Assembly (NCBI GenBank): GCA_902798755.1 | Contig: CADBYC010000040.1 | Coordinates: forward strand, 1-36,479 | Length of the DNA stretch: 36,479 nt | Direction of reading: 5' to 3' | Origin: an uncultured Ruminococcus sp. | Lineage (GTDB): Bacteria > Bacillota > Clostridia > Oscillospirales > Acutalibacteraceae | In this document: positions 21,469 through 28,829 of the stretch, one piece after another | Layout of the letters: every line of letters starts with the position of its first letter | Position numbering within the stretch: the first letter of the stretch is position 1 | Position numbers and translations under genes: made by a program | Notes under the pieces: generated by a model | The model's input: the letters and a program-made list of their open reading frames with translations, nothing else | What the model was told of the DNA's origin: nothing | The model's database searches: none

Positions 21469-21586
21469 ACACGGATATCGGCATACCGTATTCATAACAC
21501 GGATATCGGCATACCGTATTCATAACACGGATATCGGCAGACAGCAACCCGTATTCATAACATGGATACCGTATATAAAACACGGT
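21469..21586. repeat. 28-bp tandem repeat beside the recombinase gene
   Basis: The 28-bp unit ACACGGATATCGGCATACCG + TATTCATA occurs twice in tandem (21469-21496, 21497-21524). A third unit has a 7-bp insertion (21525-21559), and a degenerate fourth ends in a last ACACGG (21580-21585). The units are adjacent with no spacers, so this is not CRISPR. It may be a recombinase-binding or regulatory repeat. Confidence 0.7.
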
Positions 21587-21613
21587 TTCAAATAGTACTC
21601 GCATACAGCAAAA

Positions 21614-21638
21614 CCCGCCGGGGGTAGTCCCCGACGGG
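21614..21638 (-). terminator. Terminator of the serine recombinase gene
   Basis: CCCGtCGGGGA-CTAC-CCCCGgCGGG on the minus strand, followed by TTTTGC, about 17 bp beyond the recombinase stop. Confidence 0.7.
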
Positions 21639-21654
21639 CTCTCTGACAGCTTAA

Positions 21655-23349
21655 TTACTTAAGACCGTTTTCGTAGGACTCGATCATTTTCTTAGACCGC
21701 TGACCTCTATGGATAAGCGTTTTTATCAGGGATTTTTCGAGTGATTTTCCTGTGTTCAATTCGATCTCAAGCCGCATTTTTACTGGGTTTTCGTGGGCTT
21801 CGGGGTTCTCGATATGCACCGTGATGCGTTTGATGAACTGATCGACGAACGAGCGGTCGATATTCTCTTTCGACAGGCTTTTCTGCGCGAGGAGCAGGAT
21901 CTTGCGGATCTGCTCCATCTGATCGTTGACGTCCTTTTTCTGCTTGATGGAGTCGGTCAGCCTGTCGATATCCTCCTGCGCTTTGGCAATTTCGGCGTCG
22001 CATTCCGCAGTCATGCGAATGAATTCCGAGTCGGGGAATTTGCCCTCGATGTTGAGCTGAAGGAGCTTCTGCTTTTTCTTTTGCTCGGTCGCGACGGTAT
22101 CGTTGAGCTGTTTGATGACGTCGCTCATATTATCCTTTTGCAGCAGCTCACGCGAGAGGCTTTGAATCAGTTCGCTCAGCGAGGCGATGTTGTCCTGGGC
22201 GGAGCGGAACACATCATCGAGGATCGGCACGATCTCGCTCTCGTAGATCGAGCAGGACGGACAGGAATCCGCGCCGTTTTTGATCCTGTTCGAGCATTTC
22301 CAGATCGAGCATCGCGTCCCTTTGGGGCTGACGGAATCCTTGCGGTAATACGGTTTTCCGCAGTGAGCGCACCAGAGCTTGCCTGTCAGCAGGTTCTGAT
22401 GGACGGTCTTATGCTGTTTGGTCTTGACGTCGATGCTCCGCATCTCAAGCACTCTGTTCGCCAGCTCCCACATCTCTTCGCTAACGATCGCGGGCACGAT
22501 CTCGCCGCTCTCGTCCTTGTACATCACCCACTCGCTCTCGGGCAGGAACGCCTGCTTCTTCGTGAACATATCCACCACCTTGACCTTGTTGCCAACGTAG
22601 TAGCCCTTGTACTTCGGATTGCGGATCATGTTCGCCATCGTGGTGTGCGAGAGCTTGTTGCCCTTGGTGTTACGGATACCTTTGTCATAGAAGTAGTTTT
22701 CCAATCCCTTCATCGTCCATTTTCCCGTCGAATACAGGGTGAAGAGCTCCCTGACGATCTCAGCCTGTTCCTCGTCGATATAGAGCCTGCGGTCGGCTTT
22801 TCGGTAGCCGAAGATGTTGCTGCTGCCGAGGACGACGCCGTTCTTGATTGCCTGCTGATGACCCCACTTGACGCGGGAGCTGATCTTTCTCGATTCGTCC
22901 TGCGCCATCGAAGCCATGATCGTCAGGCGCAGTTCGCTGTCCTCGTCGATGGTGTTGATGTTGTCGTTCTGGAAGAATACCGCTACGCCGTTTTGGAGAA
23001 GCTCACGGGTGTAACGAATGCTGTCGAGCGTGTTGCGGGCAAATCGGGAGACCTCTTTGGTAACGATGAGGTCAAAGTTGTCGTTAAGGGCGTCCTCGAT
23101 CATCTCGTTGAAGCGCTCACGCTTCTTGGTGGTAATACCCGAGAGACCCTCGTCGATGTACCCGCCCGCGAACTCCCAGTTCGGCATATTACCGATGTAG
23201 TCGGTGAAAAACTTCTTTTGGTTCTCGAGGGAATTGAGCTGTTCCATGAACTCGGTGCTGACGCGGGCGTAGTAGGCGACGCGCAGGGGCAGGTCATAGA
23301 AGCTGATCCCCTCGGATTTGATTTGATGACGGACTTTCAATATATTCAT
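21655..23349 (-). CDS. Large serine recombinase (integrase of the mobile element)
   Basis: This is a 564-residue TnpX/TndX-like site-specific recombinase that would excise and integrate the element. The N-terminal resolvase domain has the catalytic serine S31 in YYARVSTEF and the SRFARNTLDS and ASMAQDESRKIS motifs. A recombinase domain (about 175-300, FGYRKADRRLYIDEEQAEIVRELF) follows. Then comes a zinc beta-ribbon (C327, C330, C347, C352, C363, C366), a long coiled coil (about 385-480) and a basic C-terminus. The length is typical. AGGAG lies 8 nt before the ATG. It is the last gene of a minus-strand set with relaxase and mobC. Confidence 0.92.
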   Translation of the reverse strand: MNILKVRHQIKSEGISFYDLPLRVAYYARVSTEFMEQLNSLENQKKFFTDYIGNMPNWEFAGGYIDEGLSGITTKKRERFNEMIEDALNDNFDLIVTKEVSRFARNTLDSIRYTRELLQNGVAVFFQNDNINTIDEDSELRLTIMASMAQDESRKISSRVKWGHQQAIKNGVVLGSSNIFGYRKADRRLYIDEEQAEIVRELFTLYSTGKWTMKGLENYFYDKGIRNTKGNKLSHTTMANMIRNPKYKGYYVGNKVKVVDMFTKKQAFLPESEWVMYKDESGEIVPAIVSEEMWELANRVLEMRSIDVKTKQHKTVHQNLLTGKLWCAHCGKPYYRKDSVSPKGTRCSIWKCSNRIKNGADSCPSCSIYESEIVPILDDVFRSAQDNIASLSELIQSLSRELLQKDNMSDVIKQLNDTVATEQKKKQKLLQLNIEGKFPDSEFIRMTAECDAEIAKAQEDIDRLTDSIKQKKDVNDQMEQIRKILLLAQKSLSKENIDRSFVDQFIKRITVHIENPEAHENPVKMRLEIELNTGKSLEKSLIKTLIHRGQRSKKMIESYENGLK

Positions 23350-23390
23350 TCGATCGTCTCCTTTCTTTCAGCAAAATACAATACCACTCG

Positions 23391-23503
23391 TCGTCATCCG
23401 CCGTACTCGGCAGGCGTATCCGGTTGGTACGCCTTGACCTCGTGTGGCGATTCCTCCTCTCCCCACGAAGCAGGCTTCGCGGGGACCCCGCTTGTTATTG
23501 CGA
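23391..23503 (-). repeat. Element-internal imperfect direct repeat, copy A
   Basis: This stretch of about 113 bp matches 25957-26076. It shares an invariant core (atccggttggtacgccttga + cctcgtg) and the ending ggggaccccg. On the minus strand both copies keep an open frame containing HEVKAYQPD, so the pair may derive from a duplicated coding segment. Copy A lies just upstream of the recombinase start. Confidence 0.65.
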
Positions 23504-23577
23504 GGCGGAGGTAAATTATAAAGGATAACAGTCTCCCGCGCATTAGGAGACTGTTTCCATTTACGGTAATATTTTCC

Positions 23578-23766
23578 TTACGCCGCTTTGCGGTACATTC
23601 GCGAAAGCTCGCGCTCGATCATGTTCAGCATTTCCTTGTACTGCTTCTCGTCAAAGTAACCTGCTTTAAAAATGGCTGTGGCGAAATGTCTGAGCCACCA
23701 GCGGTCGTATTCGATATTACCCGAACGTACTGTTTGTTTTTTCGTTGCCATTAAGTGAGATTTCAT
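23578..23766 (-). CDS. Small helical protein upstream of the recombinase
   Basis: It has 62 residues. The C-terminal half (AGYFDEKQYKEMLNMIERELSRMYRK) resembles a SHOCT-like two-helix module; the N-terminal half has a conserved-looking YDRWWLRHFATAIF. Small proteins like this are common between relaxase and integrase in mobilizable elements; function unknown. The GGAGG abuts the ATG at 23766 and is 15 nt from an internal ATG at 23751, so the true start is unsure. Confidence 0.6.
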   Translation of the reverse strand: MKSHLMATKKQTVRSGNIEYDRWWLRHFATAIFKAGYFDEKQYKEMLNMIERELSRMYRKAA

Positions 23767-23821
23767 CCTCCGTTTATGCGATCTGTACTATTCTTATTTT
23801 TGGTAAAATTCCTGTGAGTAT

Positions 23822-25309
23822 TCACATATTATGAGCGATTGTGAAGCTTTCATCTTCTGCGGGGTATTCTCCTTCGGTATCCCCTTCGTCGCTCTCTGTA
23901 TTATTATTATTATCAGAATCGCTTGATAGTATTTCCGTGACCAGTCCCGCTGTGAGACCGATCAGCGCGCCGAGGTCGGCGCCGTTTTGCTCTGCCTGAA
24001 TACGTTTTCTGCGTTCTTCCTCGTCCTCGCTGTCGTCATCTATGATCCCAGAACGCGGCAGACCAGATAAGATACCAGCGCCGAGAGCGCAATTGCCGTG
24101 ATTGAGACTGCGATCAGGAGTCGTCGAGTTCGTTTCCTGAGACTGTCCAGCTGAGCCGTCAGCTTGTCCCGTTCCGTTTGAAGCGCCTGTGTGCAGTCCG
24201 AAATAAACTTCTCGCGACGCTTCCCATCCTGTTGCAACAGCTCCGAAATCTCTTTCGTCATCACCTGAGCTTTCTCCGAGAAGCTGTTCGCCATCTTCCG
24301 CATATACTCTTCTTCCGTCGCGACGGTCTGATTCAAAGACCGTTCCATATCCTTCTGCGTTGCCAGCTGTTTGATCAGCATATACAGCGTCGGCTGGAAC
24401 TGCACTGCTGTCCGCAGGAGCTCGATCTCCTCCTGTCTGCGGTCGTAAGGCATCGTCACGATCTTCAGCTCCTGCGCCGTCTCTATCTTTTCGAGATGTG
24501 CCGAATTCTTCGTGATCAAATCTTCGACCGTTTTGTTTGTCTGTCCTGTATTGGAACTCATGCTCCATCATCTCCTTTCGGTACTTTTCTTCGTGTAATT
24601 TGATGTCTCTGCATTTCATTCCGTTGGGGCAGGTGTAGGTGATGTATTTTCTTTCAGCCGTCCACCTGACTTGATACCCCAAACCTTCCATTTCCCTGAT
24701 AAAATCTTCTCTGGTCCCGCTTCTCTCCATCGCGTGATTGATCGTAGCCATCAGTCTGAACTTCCAACTCTCCCCTTTCATTGCGGCGCGGTATTCGCGC
24801 GTGGAGATATGCATACCGCCTCCGGTGTATGGTTCGAGTATACTCAACCCATGCGCTTGACAGATCTCGTCGTTCAAGGCTCGCAGCTTCTCCAATGTTT
24901 TCGGCGATTGTCGGAGCTTTGAGCCGTCCCGATAGGACACCGAGTTGATCACAAAATGCGTGTGCAGATGGTGGCGGTCAACGTGCGTTGTCACCAGTAC
25001 CTCATGACCCTGCCACGCGCGTTCGGCAAACTCTAACGCGACTGTGTGGGCTGTCTCGGGAGTGATCTTTTCATCGGGCGAAAAGCTCTGTTCATACTGA
25101 TAGAAAAACACGCCGCTCGCCTTACCGAAGCACTTCTTTGTCGCCATAAACTCCGTATATGAATTCTCTCCGTCGCACCCGATTCCCGATACATAACGCC
25201 GCCCCGAATCGGGATCAGTCACCTTGTAATCCTGCATACAGTAGTTGATCACACGCTTCATCACCGAGGCGCTTTGCCTGGTCTCGCGAATGTAATTGAG
25301 CGTAGCCAT
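23822..25309 (-). CDS. MOB-family relaxase
   Basis: The relaxase nicks the element at oriT and leads the strand during conjugative transfer. The 495-residue protein has the histidine triad HVDRHHLHTHFVINS (H113, H114, H116, H118) in an N-terminal domain of about 240 residues. It also has a likely early catalytic tyrosine (Y6, Y23 or Y28) and a C-terminal low-complexity acidic tail rich in D, E, G, S and N. About 520 bp of that tail also encode a second protein in another frame (24040-24561). The ATG overlaps the mobC stop (TGATG), so the two are coupled. A transmembrane-like ALIGLTAGLVTEIL lies near the end. Confidence 0.9.
   Translation of the reverse strand: MATLNYIRETRQSASVMKRVINYCMQDYKVTDPDSGRRYVSGIGCDGENSYTEFMATKKCFGKASGVFFYQYEQSFSPDEKITPETAHTVALEFAERAWQGHEVLVTTHVDRHHLHTHFVINSVSYRDGSKLRQSPKTLEKLRALNDEICQAHGLSILEPYTGGGMHISTREYRAAMKGESWKFRLMATINHAMERSGTREDFIREMEGLGYQVRWTAERKYITYTCPNGMKCRDIKLHEEKYRKEMMEHEFQYRTDKQNGRRFDHEEFGTSRKDRDGAGAEDRDDALRPQTGGDRAPADSSAVPADAVYADQTAGNAEGYGTVFESDRRDGRRVYAEDGEQLLGESSGDDERDFGAVATGWEASREVYFGLHTGASNGTGQADGSAGQSQETNSTTPDRSLNHGNCALGAGILSGLPRSGIIDDDSEDEEERRKRIQAEQNGADLGALIGLTAGLVTEILSSDSDNNNNTESDEGDTEGEYPAEDESFTIAHNM
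24040..24561 (-). CDS. Coiled-coil membrane-anchored protein nested in the relaxase gene
   Basis: It has 173 residues in a different frame from, and wholly inside, the relaxase gene. It is mostly helical with long coiled coils (ETAQELKIVTMPYDRRQEEIELL and FISDCTQALQTERDKLTAQLDSL) and one C-terminal TM helix (LLIAVSITAIALSALVSYLVC). An AAAGGAG site lies 10 nt before its ATG. Here the relaxase frame is low-complexity and acidic while this frame is well structured, which argues that this frame is real. The layout recalls ColE1-type mob loci, where mbeB and mbeD lie inside mbeA. It may act as a mobilization helper anchoring the relaxosome to the membrane. Confidence 0.78.
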   Translation of the reverse strand: MSSNTGQTNKTVEDLITKNSAHLEKIETAQELKIVTMPYDRRQEEIELLRTAVQFQPTLYMLIKQLATQKDMERSLNQTVATEEEYMRKMANSFSEKAQVMTKEISELLQQDGKRREKFISDCTQALQTERDKLTAQLDSLRKRTRRLLIAVSITAIALSALVSYLVCRVLGS

Positions 25310-25614
25310 CAGCGCATATTCTCCAATATCAAATCATAGATTTTGCGCTGACCTTCCATGACTTCGGTGAAATCAGGCGGCAGATGACCGCCCGAATTCA
25401 GTCGCCGCGCGATCTGATTGAGGTTGTTGCCGATGCGTTTCAGTTCTGTAATCACGGGAGTGTAATCGGTACAGTCAATCTGTAACCGCTGTGAGCAGGT
25501 GATGATAAATTCATTTACAGATAGGCCCGCTTCCTTTGCTTTCCGGATAATCATGTTCTTTTCCTTTGGTGTAAGCCTGATAGATAATGTGATATTCCTT
25601 TTTCGTTTTGCGAT
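25309..25614 (-). CDS. mobC: MobC-type relaxosome accessory protein
   Basis: MobC proteins help the relaxase melt and nick oriT. From AKRKRNITLSIRLTPKEKN the protein matches the ribbon-helix-helix N-terminus, followed by the MobC core ITELKRIGNNLNQIARRLNSGG. No ATG, GTG or TTG stands at the expected start. A perfect GGAGGT lies 6 nt before an ATC codon (25614-25612) exactly where relatives have Met. ATT one codon earlier, or a TTG at 25668 without any site, are alternatives. From ATC the product is 101 residues. It overlaps the relaxase start by 1 nt. Confidence 0.85.
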   Translation of the reverse strand: MAKRKRNITLSIRLTPKEKNMIIRKAKEAGLSVNEFIITCSQRLQIDCTDYTPVITELKRIGNNLNQIARRLNSGGHLPPDFTEVMEGQRKIYDLILENMR

Positions 25615-25669
25615 AATAACACCTCCATAATGGTTGTATAAGTGGGTGCGGGCTTCTGCCCGCAACAAA

Positions 25670-26183
25670 CGTGTTCGGCGGACAGCCGGACGCTCTGCTT
25701 GCCTCCGCTCCCTTATAGATGGATACTATAGGGATGCAGAAAGAAAAGTCACTTTTTGAGAACAACTCATAAGCAGAAACTGAAAAATGCTTTCTGTAAG
25801 AAGCTCTGAATCTAATCGGCAGAAAGAAAAAAATCTTTTCTTATATATGCGTGAATTTATCTGATGCATCTGCGGCACTTGCGCGATACCTCAGTGTTCA
25901 TACCGTTTCTTGAACTTTTCTATCTGCTGCACACCTGAGGCAATCTGCTGCTTTGCCACGCGTCGTCGCTCGCTGTACTCGGTAGGCGCATCCGGTTGGT
26001 ACGCCTTGACCTCGTGGCGCGGCTCCTCCTTCCCCCAAACTGATTGCATCAGTTCGGGGACCCCGATTGATGACTGCGCATCAGAAAAGTGACGGTTGAA
26101 ACAGATAACGCCACAGGTGAATCGCAACTGAAATGCGCTTAATATCTATGCTCTTTCAGCTTTGCTACAGTTGCATCAGATAA
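25670..26183. other. Gap between DUF927 gene and mobC
   Basis: It holds the second copy of the internal repeat (25957-26076) and a short GCGGGCAGAAGCCCGC hairpin just upstream of mobC. A 78-codon open frame at 25891-26127 (minus) contains the HEVKAYQPD peptide but opens only with TTG and lacks a clear ribosome binding site. oriT would be expected near mobC; I could not define a nick site by eye. Confidence 0.5.
25957..26076 (-). repeat. Element-internal imperfect direct repeat, copy B
   Basis: This is the partner of 23391-23503. The two differ mainly in the hairpin-like centre (CCACGAAGCAGGCTTCGCGG in A, aactgattgcatcagtt in B), while the flanks are conserved. On the minus strand it is read as GVPELMQSVWGKEEPRHEV followed by KAYQPDAPTEY. 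Confidence 0.65.
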
Positions 26184-27944
26184 TTATTCACTACCTATCA
26201 CAGCGTCGGCTTTGCTTTTTTCCAGCGCGATGAAGCGCATATTCTTTCCGCAGTAGCGAACGGAAACCGTGTTGCCTGACGCGGTCGTTTTGATCAGATT
26301 TTCTTCTGCCAGCGCTTTGACTAAAGCCTTTGCCGAAAAAGGAAAACTCTCGCCCTGCTCACCGCACAGCTTCTTCACCGCCGAATGTGCCAGCTCCTTA
26401 TTGAGGTAATAGTAATCGTCATCCTGACAGCCGATATATCCGGGCGGGAACGGATCGAATTCCTTGGGGCGGTTGCGCTCGGTGATCAGCACCTTACCGC
26501 CCTCTATCAGCGACCAGAGCTTGCGGATAAACACATGCGCAGGCTTGTCCTGCTCCACCTTCTCTGATTGGATATCCGCGAGAGCGTACAGCAGTTTTCG
26601 GAACTCATCCAAATTGAAATCTTGTTCCTCCTGTTTGATGACGCCGATCTCTTTAAGAAATTGCAGAAAGAACCGCATGCCGATCATCAGGCTCGCGACG
26701 GTCTCGGGCAGGCGACCGTGGCAGGTCAGGTTGTGGCAGTGATAATCGGAACGGAACTGCTTGTACAGCTTTTCGAGCTCTTCCCGAAGCATTGCGACGT
26801 GATCATCGTCTTGCAAATACCGACGTTTCAGCCACTGTGTGTAGGCGTACATGGTACGGCGATACGCGCCGTTTTGCGCGTCGTTCTGGCACAAGGTCAG
26901 ATAAGAAAGGTCAACGTCGCCCTCTTTCAGCTCCAGCGCGAAGTACCGCGCCGAACCACTCTCACCGATATCGGGGCTCAGCTCGCCTGTGATGATGGCG
27001 TTGCTCTGGGGCGGTCTGCTTTCCATTAATGTAGAATCGGAGCGCAGTCGCGCGCGTCCCGTACGGTCACCGTAGGCGCGCATGATTTTCTGCGCGGTCG
27101 TGGTGAGCTTCTTCATCTCGAGGTTGTCGCTCGGGTAGAAATCGTCGATACAGGTCAACACATCCTTGAGTGCGAACGAATTGGTTGTAATACTGTTCGC
27201 CGTATCCTGGAACGACATTGGCAGATCAGTGGAGGTGAACTTACCGAAGAAGCTGAGGATCAGCGCGGCGATCGTACTCTTTCTGGTACCTGTCCGACCT
27301 GTGAGGAAGAGGACAAACTTCGGCATACAGCCCGCCTGTTTGAGGAACTCATTGAGAGGCGTGAGAAACGCAAACGCCAGAAGCGGATGGATCACGCTGG
27401 AGGGCGCAGGCGGTTTCTCAAACAGATTGTACGCGTCGATCGGATCGTACAGATCGTAATAACTTTCTCCGCAATAATGCTGCAACTTGCCTTTCAAGGT
27501 TACATTGAGACTGTCGTCGCCCGGCAGAAGATAATGCCACTCGCCATCGATTTTCTTCCAGCCGGTCACATGATACTCTGTGAGCTGTTCGGCGTTCTCG
27601 GAGGTCGTCTGGATGTAGTAGCGCAGTTGATCCTTGCACCGCTGACCGACCTCGATGATGCACTTCGCGCCCCACTTGTCGAGAAGCCAGTTGAAGTTGC
27701 TCAGATCGGCGCCGTTTACCTCGACAGGCGGGAGCGTACTGCCGTCTGCATGAATACCGCTGAGCACCAGCGTCTTTTCCGTCACCGCGCCGTCGTCGAC
27801 CGTTTTCTCGCTGACGATACGCGGGACGAAGTTACAGACCTTCGTGGTGCTGCTCCCTCGCTTTGAGACCGTTGTAACGTAGAGACAGTTATCCCTGATT
27901 TCATAGGGATAGCTGTCCTGATTTGAATTCTTTTCTTTGGACAT
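26184..27944 (-). CDS. DUF927-type P-loop ATPase of the mobile element
   Basis: This is a 586-residue protein from the ATG at 27944 (GGGAGG 7 nt upstream; a 10-codon extension has no site). A Walker A motif TGRTGTRKST (215-224) and a Walker B-like TCIDDFYPSD (D267, D268) lie in a helicase-like core of the DUF927 family. Such cores often follow a primase in phage and mobile-element replication proteins. No primase (DnaG/AEP) domain is seen in its N-terminal 180 residues, which are beta-rich. It probably drives element replication or unwinding. It is first in the minus-strand set and is preceded by a long structured leader. Confidence 0.8.
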   Translation of the reverse strand: MSKEKNSNQDSYPYEIRDNCLYVTTVSKRGSSTTKVCNFVPRIVSEKTVDDGAVTEKTLVLSGIHADGSTLPPVEVNGADLSNFNWLLDKWGAKCIIEVGQRCKDQLRYYIQTTSENAEQLTEYHVTGWKKIDGEWHYLLPGDDSLNVTLKGKLQHYCGESYYDLYDPIDAYNLFEKPPAPSSVIHPLLAFAFLTPLNEFLKQAGCMPKFVLFLTGRTGTRKSTIAALILSFFGKFTSTDLPMSFQDTANSITTNSFALKDVLTCIDDFYPSDNLEMKKLTTTAQKIMRAYGDRTGRARLRSDSTLMESRPPQSNAIITGELSPDIGESGSARYFALELKEGDVDLSYLTLCQNDAQNGAYRRTMYAYTQWLKRRYLQDDDHVAMLREELEKLYKQFRSDYHCHNLTCHGRLPETVASLMIGMRFFLQFLKEIGVIKQEEQDFNLDEFRKLLYALADIQSEKVEQDKPAHVFIRKLWSLIEGGKVLITERNRPKEFDPFPPGYIGCQDDDYYYLNKELAHSAVKKLCGEQGESFPFSAKALVKALAEENLIKTTASGNTVSVRYCGKNMRFIALEKSKADAVIGSE

Positions 27945-28200
27945 AGAAGTCCTCCCTTCAAATATAGATTTCACTTATGATGAAATATCGTAAAAAGTTG
28001 CATAAAAGTATGCAACCAACACCCTTTATCCGTGTCTGTTATCTAAGCCCAATCCTGCTCGACCAAAGCTCGTATGTCATCAGCCCTCACCCCGCTCAGC
28101 ATAAGCGTCATGGCAGGGCGGTACTGAAGTACAGCACGGTAGGTTATTCGATTTTCAAGGTGCGGCTATTGACCCAACATCCAAAATCCGTTATTCAGCA

Positions 28201-28298
28201 AAACAAAAAAGCCGCTTTGATGGTAAACATCATGTCACTGATAGACTTCTCCCTTGGTCTTGCGATTAACTTCGCAAGGGAGTGAATAATCAAGCGGC
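28201..28298 (-). terminator. Intrinsic terminator with long internal loop
   Basis: GCCGCTTGAT and ATCAAAGCGGC close a loop that itself folds (CTCCCTTG/CAAGGGAG). The T-rich tail TTTTTTGTTTTG follows. It lies about 260 nt upstream of the DUF927 ATG and so must be read through, or bypassed by another promoter. Confidence 0.65.
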
Positions 28299-28583
28299 AG
28301 ATAGGATGTCTACGCATTAAAGCGGCTCCAAGTTGCTCTCGTCCTTGGTTGTAGGGACTATTGAATTGTCTTTGATTGTCTTGCTCTCTCGCTCATATCC
28401 CTTCGCGATATAACGAAATCAGGCGGCCATCCGAGATCTACGCTGTCCACACGGTCTCAAAGCTCTCACGTTGATTTACCTACCGTCCCAGGCTCCAATC
28501 ATATTTCAAAAGGAGTGGCGTACTGGTTATATCAGGATATTTCGTAAAATTACAGCAATCAGATTGAAACATTAAGTTTCGGT
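28201..28583 (-). ncRNA. Candidate structured RNA or attenuator leader in the mobile element
   Basis: A transcript from the promoter at 28590-28618 would run about 370 nt to an intrinsic terminator. Its 3' arm is ATCAAAGCGGC (28211-28221), followed by TTTTTTGTTT (28201-28210). Two upstream segments can pair with that arm: GCCGCTTGAT (28289-28298, 10 bp with one bulge) and AGCCGCTTT (28319-28327, 9 bp perfect). Between them lie further stems, such as CTCCCTTG/CAAGGGAG and CTTGCG/CGCAAG. This is either a stand-alone RNA or a regulated leader of the DUF927 gene. I do not recognise the family. Confidence 0.6.
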
Positions 28584-28589
28584 AGTATG

Positions 28590-28618
28590 ATCTTAACACA
28601 TCCAAACTTTGTTGTCAA
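28590..28618 (-). promoter_or_regulatory. Consensus sigma-A promoter
   Basis: TTGACA (28613-28618), 17-bp spacer, TAAGAT (28590-28595) on the minus strand. It is the strongest promoter visible in the mobile element and points into the structured region. Transcript start near 28583. Confidence 0.75.
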
Positions 28619-28829
28619 TACTGTTTTTGAATTTTTTCGAAATTATTTTCGATTTCCAATCAGGTGTTTTCTTTGATTGACGGCGCAAATTTTGACGCCT
28701 GAGAAATGCCGAGAAATCCTCTGTACAGAGGGAAAAAGATATCCGATCACGGATTCGGTTTGGTTTTATAAAGAGAAACAGCGGGTCAGACGCGCCTGTA
28801 CGCGCCCGATCTGCTGTTCATTGTATTAT

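Larger units (their letters stand above)
21109..21654. other. Intergenic region with terminators and a 28-bp tandem repeat; likely left edge of mobile element
   Basis: No gene is visible. It contains a bidirectional terminator (21333-21365), a 28-bp tandem repeat (21469-21586) and the recombinase terminator (21614-21638). The attachment site of the serine recombinase is expected in or near this stretch, but I could not identify a matching pair. Confidence 0.55.
27945..28829. other. 885-bp non-coding region upstream of the DUF927 gene
   Basis: No convincing protein is encoded. It contains a consensus minus-strand promoter (28590-28618), a structured segment of about 370 nt ending at an intrinsic terminator (28201-28298), and a further 250 nt up to the DUF927 start. 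To the right of the promoter lies A/T-rich sequence with a few small hairpins. Confidence 0.65.

Noticed and set aside
21469-21586. Possible CRISPR array
   Set aside because: The units are directly adjacent with no variable spacers, and no cas genes are present in the window.
21793-23514. 573-codon open frame on the plus strand, antisense to the serine recombinase
   Set aside because: It mirrors the recombinase coding sequence, has no ribosome binding site and yields a leucine/aspartate/valine-rich product typical of reverse-frame shadows.
25891-26127. 78-codon minus-strand frame between mobC and the DUF927 gene
   Set aside because: It opens only with TTG, lacks a ribosome binding site and overlaps the internal direct repeat. 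Possibly a gene remnant, but not supported as an active gene.
28217-28242. Leader peptide MMFTIKAAFLFC across the terminator arm (minus strand)
   Set aside because: The frame is open but its nearest purine-rich site is about 15 nt from the ATG. I kept it only as a possibility within the RNA finding, not as a gene.
27977-28285. 102-codon plus-strand frame upstream of the DUF927 gene
   Set aside because: No start signals, atypical composition, and it covers the strongly structured antisense region and its terminator.
28201-28583. Group II intron, RNase P, tmRNA or SRP RNA in the non-coding region
   Set aside because: I found none of their conserved cores (domain V, GAGGAAAGTCC, tmRNA tag frame, Alu-type motif). 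A structured leader with intrinsic terminator fits better.
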